From: Acidobacteriota bacterium
GTDB taxonomy: Bacteria; Acidobacteriota; Terriglobia; Terriglobales; Acidobacteriaceae
NCBI GenBank assembly: GCA_021805955.1
Contig: JAJZDO010000983.1
Location: 1 to 5,142, forward strand
Length of the DNA stretch: 5,142 nt
Direction of reading: 5' to 3'
The stretch's first letter is position 1. Each line of letters begins with the position of its first letter. Both the position numbers and the translations under genes were made by a program. Below the pieces are notes generated by a model. The model was not told the origin of the DNA. It made no database searches and saw nothing but the letters and a program-made list of their open reading frames with translations. Below, in pieces: positions 1 to 5,142 of this stretch.

Positions 1-598
1 CATCGAAAGGATCACCAGGGCGATGGAAAAGACCGTGGTCGGGGATCCCTTCCAGAAAGATACCGAAATGGGCCCGATGGTCAGCCAAGCGCAGCTGGAG
101 TCCGTCGACCGCGCCGTTCAGACTGCGGTCGAGGAGGGTGCGGAACTGCTCTGCGGTGGCAAGAAATACTCGGGCCGCAAAGGACACTTCTATCCTCCAA
201 CCGTGCTGACCCATTGCAAGCAGGATACGCAGATTATGCAGCAGGAAGTCTTCGGCCCGGTCCTTCCGATCACGACATTCAAAGACCTGGATGAAGCCAT
301 TGAAGATGCCAACGATTGCCAGTATGGACTGACTTCCTCCATCTACACCCGCAGTCTGGACGTCGCGATGCGCGCGTGCAACGAAATAAAATTTGGCGAA
401 ACCTATGTCAATCGCGAGAATTTCGAGGCCATGCAGGGCTTTCACGCGGGCTGGCGCAAATCGGGCATTGGCGGCGCGGACGGCAAACACGGACTGGAAG
501 AATATCTGCAGACCCACGTCGTCTACATGAATTACGACTGGAAGAATAAGGCTTCTTCCACGACGGAGCAGCAGATATCGGACAGCAACAAGAGCTGA
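1..598 (+). CDS. aldA: Lactaldehyde/glycolaldehyde dehydrogenase, AldA-type, C-terminal part (5' end cut by window)
   Basis: NAD-dependent aldehyde dehydrogenase superfamily, cytoplasmic. AldA oxidises L-lactaldehyde to L-lactate (and glycolaldehyde to glycolate) at the end of fucose/rhamnose breakdown. The frame is open from base 2, before the first ATG at 23, so the gene continues to the left. The 198 visible residues are roughly the last 40% of a ~480-residue enzyme, and the catalytic Cys and general-base Glu lie outside the window. Visible family marks are EVFGPVLP (cofactor-binding Glu), YGLTSSIYT, and the C-terminal stretch KFGETYVNRENFEAMQGFHA followed by GWRKSGIGGADGKHGLEEYL. These read almost residue for residue like E. 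coli AldA as I remember it, and far more closely than a generic ALDH. About 18 extra polar residues follow VVYMN compared with AldA. The next gene, a fucose permease, starts 55 bases on and supports the lactaldehyde assignment. A related aldehyde specificity is possible. Confidence 0.9.
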   Translation, partial: IERITRAMEKTVVGDPFQKDTEMGPMVSQAQLESVDRAVQTAVEEGAELLCGGKKYSGRKGHFYPPTVLTHCKQDTQIMQQEVFGPVLPITTFKDLDEAIEDANDCQYGLTSSIYTRSLDVAMRACNEIKFGETYVNRENFEAMQGFHAGWRKSGIGGADGKHGLEEYLQTHVVYMNYDWKNKASSTTEQQISDSNKS

Positions 599-635
599 AT
601 GTGCCAATAATGAAAAGAACAGATACAGTGGTGTC

Positions 636-642
636 GGGAGGA
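636..642 (+). promoter_or_regulatory. Ribosome binding site of the fucose permease gene
   Basis: GGGAGGA lies 11 bases before the ATG at 654. It is the only good Shine-Dalgarno match in the gap after the dehydrogenase and decides the start, because the permease frame itself stays open further upstream. I see no promoter in the 55-base gap, which fits transcription from upstream. Confidence 0.75.
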
Positions 643-653
643 CGTCGCCCGCA

Positions 654-1991
654 ATGCTGGTGCCTTCTGTAGCAACCGAGAAAACAACTGACAACCCGCA
701 CGCACAGCACACGCTGATCCCACATGGGATGGGCCTGCAGTTCTTTCTGGTGGCGGGCCTGTTTTTCCTGTGGGGTGTTCCCAACAATCTGAACGATGTC
801 TTGATACGTCAGTTCATGACGTCGTTTGCGATCTCGCGCTTTCAGGCTGGCCTGGTGCAGTCTGCCTTCTATATGGGCTACTTTTTGCTGGCCACGCCGG
901 CGGCGCTGCTCATGCGCAAATTCGGCTACAAGCTGGGTTTCATCACAGGTCTCCTCTTATTCGGTGCCGGATCGTTTCTTTTCTGGCCGGCGGCCTTGGT
1001 TGGCCGCTATTCTTTTTTCCTGTTCGCTCTGTTTGTCATTGCCAGCGGGCTCGCCTTTCTGGAGACGGCATCGAATCCATTCGCCGCGCAGTTGGGCGAT
1101 CCGGAAAGCGCGGCCCGCCGGCTCAATTTCGCCCAAGCCTTCAACCCCCTGGGGTCGGTCTGCGGCGTCCTGATCGGCACGGTGTTTATTTTTTCCGGAA
1201 TTGAGTTGGACCCTCAGCAGATTGCCCACATGCAGGCGTTCCATACCTACCACGCATACCTCCACCGGGAAACCATGCGGGTCGTGACGCCGTATGTCGT
1301 GATTGGAGCCATCGCATTCTTCTGGGCCATCTTGATCGCTCGCGCCAAATTTCCAACCTTCGCCACTGAGCATGAAACCCCCAGTGAGAACCATGGCAGC
1401 TTCAAGGAGTTGTTGCGCTTTCCTCATTTCCTTCTGGCGATCGTCGCACAGTTCCTCTATGTCGGCGCGCAGGTCTGTAGCTGGAGTTATTTCATCCAAT
1501 ATATCGAGACCTTTACGCATCAGCCGGAGAAGACCGCCGGTTATCTATTGACTGGAACGCTGCTTGCTTTTGGCGCGGGGAGATTTGCATCATCTGTGTT
1601 GATGCGATATGTGGAGCCGCATATCCTGATGGGTATCTACGGCCTGGTGAATATCGCACTGCTTGCTGTCGCCATGGAATTCCCCGGCTGGATGGGGCTT
1701 TGGGCCATTTTTGCGACCAGCTTTTTCATGTCCGTCATGTACCCAACCATCTTTGCTCTCGGCATTCGAGGCCTTGGCCGCGATACCAAAATTGGCGGAT
1801 CCTTGATAGTCATGGCAATCGTCGGAGGCGCTGTGTTGACGCCGACGATGGGGTTCGTTTCAGAGGTATCGCACAACATCGCTTTCGCCTACATTGTTCC
1901 CTTGCTCGCCTATGTTGGAGTTGCCCTCTACGCGTTCTTTGGCTCCGCCATTCCTCCCAGACCAGGTGCGTCTGACGGTGAAGTCGCTTGA
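654..1991 (+). CDS. fucP: L-fucose:H+ symporter, FucP-type MFS permease
   Basis: Inner-membrane major facilitator permease that imports L-fucose with a proton. The 445 residues match the family length (E. coli FucP is 438) and show about 12 hydrophobic helices. FucP-specific blocks are LFFLWGVPNNLNDVL (residues 37-50), FQAGLVQSAFYMGYF, LETASNPF, AQFLYVGAQVCSWSYFIQY (265-283), YPTIFALGIRGLGRDTK and IVGGAVLTPTMGFVSE. The two acidic residues needed for transport in E. coli FucP (Asp46 and Glu135) are present as Asp48 and Glu137. The region after LETASNPF also reads like FucP (RLNFAQAFNPLG). A long loop with His and Gln residues (about 184-206) sits between helices 5 and 6. The start at 654 is chosen for the GGGAGGA site. 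A sister sugar of the same family (for example galactose or glucose taken by FucP/GluP relatives) cannot be excluded, but the fucosidase and AldA neighbours point to fucose. The stop codon overlaps a TTG that opens the next frame. Confidence 0.92.
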   Translation: MLVPSVATEKTTDNPHAQHTLIPHGMGLQFFLVAGLFFLWGVPNNLNDVLIRQFMTSFAISRFQAGLVQSAFYMGYFLLATPAALLMRKFGYKLGFITGLLLFGAGSFLFWPAALVGRYSFFLFALFVIASGLAFLETASNPFAAQLGDPESAARRLNFAQAFNPLGSVCGVLIGTVFIFSGIELDPQQIAHMQAFHTYHAYLHRETMRVVTPYVVIGAIAFFWAILIARAKFPTFATEHETPSENHGSFKELLRFPHFLLAIVAQFLYVGAQVCSWSYFIQYIETFTHQPEKTAGYLLTGTLLAFGAGRFASSVLMRYVEPHILMGIYGLVNIALLAVAMEFPGWMGLWAIFATSFFMSVMYPTIFALGIRGLGRDTKIGGSLIVMAIVGGAVLTPTMGFVSEVSHNIAFAYIVPLLAYVGVALYAFFGSAIPPRPGASDGEVA

Positions 1992-2065
1992 ACGGGACGT
2001 CATGTAAGCGGCGACTCACGGGCCGACGGTGCGCTGCATTCATCCGGAAACAACTCTGTCCCCCG

Positions 2066-3403
2066 ATGCAGATCGTACGAAAGTTTTCCTTCGTTGGAGC
2101 AATCCTGATTGCTCTCGCATCCGTATCGATTGCCCAGCTTGCAACCACCCCGCCGATGGGCTGGAATAGCTGGGACTCCTATGGGCTGACGATCACCGAG
2201 TCCGAGTTCAAGCAAAATGTGGACTGGTTCAACGCGCACCTGAAATCCAGCGGCTGGCGCTATGTGGTAATTGATGAAGGTTGGTATCTCGCCCATCCGA
2301 ACCATGCCGATCAAGGCTATACGCTCGACGCGAACGGGCGCTACATTCCCGCGGTCGACCGCTTCCCTTCTGCCGACCAGGATCGCGGATTCAGTTCGCT
2401 CGCAGGCTACGCCCATTCGCTCGGACTCAAGTTTGGCATTCACATTATCCGAGGAATCCCCAGGCAGGCGGTTGAGCGCAATCTGCCCATCGCAGGGTCG
2501 AGCTACCACGCCGCCGATGGCGCCGACACCTCCGACACATGCAGATGGAATCACGACAACTACGGCGTCAAGAACAATGCCGCCGGTCAGGCATATTACG
2601 ACTCCATTGCGAAGCTCTATGCGAGTTGGGGCGTCGATTTCGTCAAAGTGGACTGCATCTCGCAGCCTTACAAAAAAGATGAAGTTCACATGATGAGCGC
2701 CGCGCTCAAAAAGTCGGGAAGACCCATCGTGCTGAGCCTGTCGCCCGGCCCGACACCGCTGGAAGATGCCGCCGATGTGACGACACAGGCGCAAATGTGG
2801 CGCATCTCAGATGACTTTTGGGATATATGGGATCGCGACAATACGTCGAAGGGTTTTCCGCAAAGCGTCTTGCATCAATTCCAATTGCTGTCGCAATGGG
2901 AGCGCTATGCCGGCCCGGGCCATTGGCCAGATGCGGACATGCTGCCCTTCGGTTGGCTCGGACCACATCCTGGCTGGCAGCAGGCGCGCCAGTCGCGTTT
3001 GACCGCAGACGAGATGCGTACGGTGTTCACGCTCTGGTCGATTGCGCGTTCGCCGCTGGTTCTGGGGGCAAACCTCACCCGTATAGACGGCGCGACCGAG
3101 GCGTTGCTCACCAACCGCGAGGTGATTGCCGTCGACCAGCATTCCACCGGCAACAAAGGGTCGATGCCAACGCCGAAGATCTGGGTGTGGACCGCGCAAG
3201 CCACCTCCGCGCAGGGCGAATACGTCGCGCTGTTCAACGTGAGCGACGCGCCGCTCGACATGAATTACACATGGCTGGATCTTGGGCTTCCCGCTGGCAA
3301 ACATGCCTCGCGCGATCTGTGGCTGCACAAGAACCTTGGCACATCGAGTGGAGTGAGAGTCACTCTGGCGCCTCACGCCTCGGTGCTGTATCGGGTAGAG
3401 TAA
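2066..3403 (+). CDS. Exported GH27 glycoside hydrolase (alpha-galactosidase / beta-L-arabinopyranosidase family)
   Basis: Retaining exo-glycosidase with a (beta/alpha)8 barrel and a C-terminal beta-sandwich, 445 residues. Residues 1-23 form a Sec signal peptide: positive MQIVRK, hydrophobic core, likely cleavage SIA|Q. The barrel opens with PPMGWNSWDSYG (29-40). The nucleophile is Asp196 in DFVKVDC and the acid/base is Asp250 in WRISDDF, by alignment with human GLA Asp170 and Asp231. GPGHWPDADML (283-293) and LWSIARSPLVLGANL are further GH27 signatures. C159 and C197 are the only cysteines seen in the mature protein and could form the disulfide next to the active site. Two recognition positions are unusual: the Asp-Asp pair of alpha-galactosidases is Asp70-Glu71 (IDEGW), and the Glu of their CEW motif is replaced in SLSPG (Ser226). 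Substrate is therefore open: alpha-D-galactoside, beta-L-arabinopyranoside or another. Start: ATG 2066 gives a clean signal peptide, though its RBS is weak (GGAAA at 2046-2050). The alternative TTG at 1988 adds 26 Arg- and Cys-rich residues. Confidence 0.88.
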   Translation: MQIVRKFSFVGAILIALASVSIAQLATTPPMGWNSWDSYGLTITESEFKQNVDWFNAHLKSSGWRYVVIDEGWYLAHPNHADQGYTLDANGRYIPAVDRFPSADQDRGFSSLAGYAHSLGLKFGIHIIRGIPRQAVERNLPIAGSSYHAADGADTSDTCRWNHDNYGVKNNAAGQAYYDSIAKLYASWGVDFVKVDCISQPYKKDEVHMMSAALKKSGRPIVLSLSPGPTPLEDAADVTTQAQMWRISDDFWDIWDRDNTSKGFPQSVLHQFQLLSQWERYAGPGHWPDADMLPFGWLGPHPGWQQARQSRLTADEMRTVFTLWSIARSPLVLGANLTRIDGATEALLTNREVIAVDQHSTGNKGSMPTPKIWVWTAQATSAQGEYVALFNVSDAPLDMNYTWLDLGLPAGKHASRDLWLHKNLGTSSGVRVTLAPHASVLYRVE

Positions 3404-3466
3404 GGCGTGCTGCTATCTGCAACCGTTGGCATTGAACTGGAAGGGGCGGCGCGTGCAAACGACGAA

Positions 3467-3472
3467 GGGAGA
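3467..3472 (+). promoter_or_regulatory. Ribosome binding site of the GH29 fucosidase gene
   Basis: GGGAGA, within AAGGGAGA, lies 9 bases before ATG 3482. It selects this start over the in-frame GTG at 3407 and the second ATG at 3488. Starting here also places the Tat motif at residues 7-13, the expected distance from the N-terminus. Confidence 0.7.
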
Positions 3473-3481
3473 AATTACATC

Positions 3482-4906
3482 ATGGAGATGGACGCAGTTT
3501 CCAGACGATCATTTCTGAAGCACATGGGCGCGGCGGGTGCGCTGGCGTACTCTGCCGGCGCGGGAGCGTTCGGCCAGACGGCGACGCAGCCCCCGGCTGG
3601 CAACAGTGAATTTTCAGCCACGGATGCGATGCAGGCGGCGACCCGTGCGCAGAGGATGGCGTGGTGGCACCAGGCGAAGTTCGGCATGTTCATCCATTGG
3701 GGTCTGTACAGCGTGCTGGGCCAGCATGAGTGGGCAATGGAAGCGGAAGGTATTCCAATTCTCCAATATGAGTTGATGGCCCAGCATTTCCACCCGAAGC
3801 CGAACGCCGCGCGCGACTGGGCGAAGCTGGCGAAACGCGCCGGACAGAAATACATGGTGATGACGACCAAGCACCATGAAGGCTTTTGCATGTTCGACAC
3901 GAAACTGACGAACTATTGCGCACCGCGGCAAGGCCCCGGTCGAGACCTGGTGCGGGAGTATGTGGATGCAGCGCGTGCGGAAGGTCTTCGAGTTGGCTTC
4001 TATTACTCTCTGATGGACTGGCACCATCCCGATGGTGCGCTATGCAAAACGGATGAAGCAGCGAGAAAGAGATTTGTCGCCTACACGCACGGCCTGATCC
4101 GCGAGTTGATGACCAACTACGGCAAGATCGATATCCTCTGGTACGACGTGGACTGGCCGCTTACCCCGGAGGGATGGGAGTCGGAGCGCATGAATCAAAT
4201 GGTGTTCGAACTCCAGCCCGAGATCATCGTCAATAACCGCAATGGCCTGGCCGGGGATTTCTCCACGCCCGAGCAACACATCCAGGCGGCAAAGGCTGGG
4301 CGCGCCTGGGAGACCTGCATGACGCTCAACGATAGCTGGGGCTACAACCGTGGCGATGATTCCTGGAAAACCCCGAAGACGATTGTGAGCAATCTGGCCA
4401 CATGCGCATCGGGCGGCGGCAACTATTTGCTGAATATCGGACCCAAGCCGGATGGCTCGGTACCGGAGGAATCCGTCGAGATTCTGGACACCGTCGGCAA
4501 GTGGCTGGACACCAATGGGAAGGCGATCTACGAGACCGAGCGAGGCTCCTTCGCCGGCAATCCCCCCAATGCGAACTTCACGCGGAATGGCAACACCTTG
4601 TACATCCACGAGAAGTATTGGCCCGGTGTCACGCCGGCAGCCCAATGGCTGTCATTCTTCCAGCCAGGCGTTGTCGTAGCGATCGGCGGCCTCAAGGCGA
4701 AGGTGAAATCGGCGCGTCTGCTGAAGACCGGCCAGAACGTCGCGTTTTCACAGGACGAGCCTCTCCACCTTCGACTGACAGGACTGCCAGCCGAAGCGCC
4801 CGACTCTCCGTCAACCGTGATCGAAGTGGAATGCGAAAGCGAACCGATTATCGATGCCTGGGGGATGGTTCCTCTCTGGCCCCGCTATAAGGTCGACATC
4901 AGCTAG
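3482..4906 (+). CDS. Alpha-L-fucosidase, GH29, Tat-exported
   Basis: Retaining exo-alpha-L-fucosidase that releases terminal L-fucose, acting outside the cytoplasm. 474 residues, the usual GH29 size. SRRSFLK at residues 7-13 is a full twin-arginine consensus, followed by an Ala/Gly-rich core to about residue 32 (AFG|Q). The GH29 barrel shows AKFGMFIHWGLYSV (64-77), MTTKHHEGFCMFD (127-139), GFYYSLMDWHHPD (172-184) and a C-terminal GGGNYLLNIGPKPDG block. The nucleophile is Asp222 in ILWYDVDWP. The likely acid/base is Glu264 in DFSTPEQHI. The two are 42 residues apart, exactly as Asp224 and Glu266 in Thermotoga maritima fucosidase as I recall that sequence. This and the W-x-D-x-x-W form around the nucleophile suggest the broad-specificity GH29-A subfamily rather than GH29-B. 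Residues from about 350 form the C-terminal beta-sandwich. It lies 78 bases after GH27, on the same strand, as the last gene of the cluster. Linkage preference cannot be read from sequence. Confidence 0.93.
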   Translation: MEMDAVSRRSFLKHMGAAGALAYSAGAGAFGQTATQPPAGNSEFSATDAMQAATRAQRMAWWHQAKFGMFIHWGLYSVLGQHEWAMEAEGIPILQYELMAQHFHPKPNAARDWAKLAKRAGQKYMVMTTKHHEGFCMFDTKLTNYCAPRQGPGRDLVREYVDAARAEGLRVGFYYSLMDWHHPDGALCKTDEAARKRFVAYTHGLIRELMTNYGKIDILWYDVDWPLTPEGWESERMNQMVFELQPEIIVNNRNGLAGDFSTPEQHIQAAKAGRAWETCMTLNDSWGYNRGDDSWKTPKTIVSNLATCASGGGNYLLNIGPKPDGSVPEESVEILDTVGKWLDTNGKAIYETERGSFAGNPPNANFTRNGNTLYIHEKYWPGVTPAAQWLSFFQPGVVVAIGGLKAKVKSARLLKTGQNVAFSQDEPLHLRLTGLPAEAPDSPSTVIEVECESEPIIDAWGMVPLWPRYKVDIS

Positions 4907-5142
4907 CGTCCTGAGTCTTAAATTCGTTAAAGTAATGATTTTCGGCCTCGTATCAGGGCACGACTTCAGTCGTGCCGCAACTATTGCGAGAAATTCGCGG
5001 GCCTCGCGGGCTGCGGAAAAACTCGCATTGAATTTTTCCTTAGCGGTTTTATTTTCTTGTTGGGGGATTTGCATGTGTTTGCGTGGTTCTTGCGGAGATG
5101 CGGTGGACAGGGTCGCCTTTGTCGATGTAATTCGTTTAGATT
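4907..5142 (+). other. Intergenic tail after the fucosidase, possibly a dispersed intergenic element
   Basis: No convincing gene. It begins with an A/T-rich stretch (about 4918-4944), then the 4957-4976 palindrome. A weaker inverted repeat GGAAAAA (5015-5021) / TTTTTCC (5033-5039) with an 11-base loop follows, then a T-rich run to 5070. I see no intrinsic terminator for the operon: neither hairpin is followed directly by a proper T run. On the minus strand a frame is open from 5140 down to 4811 (first ATG at 5074). It ends inside the fucosidase gene and has no clear RBS. On the + strand GGGGGA at 5062-5067 precedes ATG 5073, a frame open to the window edge. The mix of hairpins and bidirectional open frames resembles repeat-derived intergenic DNA that is often mis-annotated as small proteins. 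Confidence 0.4.
4957..4976. repeat. Perfect intergenic palindrome (REP-like hairpin)
   Basis: GGCACGACT (4957-4965), a 2-base centre TC, then AGTCGTGCC (4968-4976), its exact reverse complement. In practice it would be an 8-bp stem with a TTCA loop. It sits 50 bases after the fucosidase stop, lacks a following T tract on either strand and so is not a standard terminator. It looks like the short GC-rich palindromes scattered between genes in Acidobacteriota, a resemblance drawn from memory. It could still stabilise the 3' end of the operon mRNA. Confidence 0.75.

Noticed and set aside
610..672. 20-residue ORF spanning the aldA-fucP gap (MKRTDTVVSGG...)
   Set aside because: No Shine-Dalgarno site before its ATG, Cys/Trp-rich end, and it overlaps the well-supported fucP start.
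957..1520. 187-codon minus-strand ORF within fucP
   Set aside because: Fully antisense to conserved FucP blocks; low-complexity charged peptide with no family resemblance.
2000..2794. 264-codon minus-strand ORF opposite the GH27 gene
   Set aside because: Antisense to a GH27 frame whose family motifs are intact throughout; the peptide is rich in Arg, Cys and His with no recognisable domain. A G+C-rich shadow.
2807..3435. Long overlapping ORFs on both strands (minus 2807-3376, plus 2818-3435) in the GH27 3' half
   Set aside because: Arg/Ala-rich translations typical of shadow frames; the GH27 frame carries the conserved GPGHWPDADM and SPLVLGANL motifs here.
3407..3481. GTG start at 3407 for the fucosidase, adding 25 residues
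   Set aside because: It would push the Tat motif more than 30 residues inward, has no RBS of its own, and ATG 3482 has a good GGGAGA site.
4957..4976. Reading the palindrome as a Rho-independent terminator
   Set aside because: The stem is followed by GCAACTATTG on the + strand and by CTGATACGAG on the minus strand, with no T run on either side.
5015..5039. GGAAAAA / TTTTTCC inverted repeat as a terminator
   Set aside because: An A/T-dominated 7-bp stem with an 11-base loop would be weak, and the T-rich run after it is interrupted by G and C.
4921..5136. AATTCGTT repeated directly at 4921-4928 and 5129-5136, as possible target-site duplication flanking an inserted element
   Set aside because: An 8-base A/T-rich match over about 200 bases is likely by chance, and the flanks extend with no further identity.

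Overview
The window carries four genes on the + strand, head to tail, with gaps of 55, 74 and 78 bases. They are the 3' part of an AldA-type lactaldehyde/glycolaldehyde dehydrogenase, an L-fucose:H+ symporter of the FucP type, a Sec-exported glycoside hydrolase of family GH27, and a Tat-exported alpha-L-fucosidase of family GH29. A non-coding tail of about 236 bases follows. The layout reads as the downstream end of a fucoside-utilisation operon whose first genes lie left of the window.

The likely host is a Gram-negative soil-type bacterium. I favour Acidobacteriota (Terriglobia-like). The reasons are the moderately high G+C, the exported glycosidases (one with a textbook SRRSFLK Tat motif), and the 3' palindrome GGCACGACT-TC-AGTCGTGCC, which resembles short intergenic palindromes I associate with that phylum. 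This assignment is an inference from style and memory, not a search result.

Region by region: 1-598 is the dehydrogenase C-terminal part, without the catalytic Cys and Glu, which lie upstream. 654-1991 is the fucose permease. 2066-3403 is the GH27 enzyme with a Sec signal peptide. 3482-4906 is the GH29 fucosidase with a Tat signal. 4907-5142 is intergenic and holds a perfect 9-bp hairpin, a weaker A/T-rich inverted repeat and reading frames open on both strands at the right edge. That tail looks more like a dispersed intergenic element than a gene.

Inferred working model: the two exported hydrolases trim terminal sugars (L-fucose by GH29; an alpha-D-galactose- or beta-L-arabinopyranose-like sugar by GH27) from a fucosylated plant or algal glycan. 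FucP imports the free L-fucose. Cytoplasmic catabolism, by a route not visible here, yields L-lactaldehyde, which AldA oxidises to L-lactate. The most interesting point is the GH27 enzyme: its nucleophile and acid/base are intact, but it departs from classical alpha-galactosidases at two sugar-recognition positions, so the usual 'alpha-galactosidase' label may be wrong.
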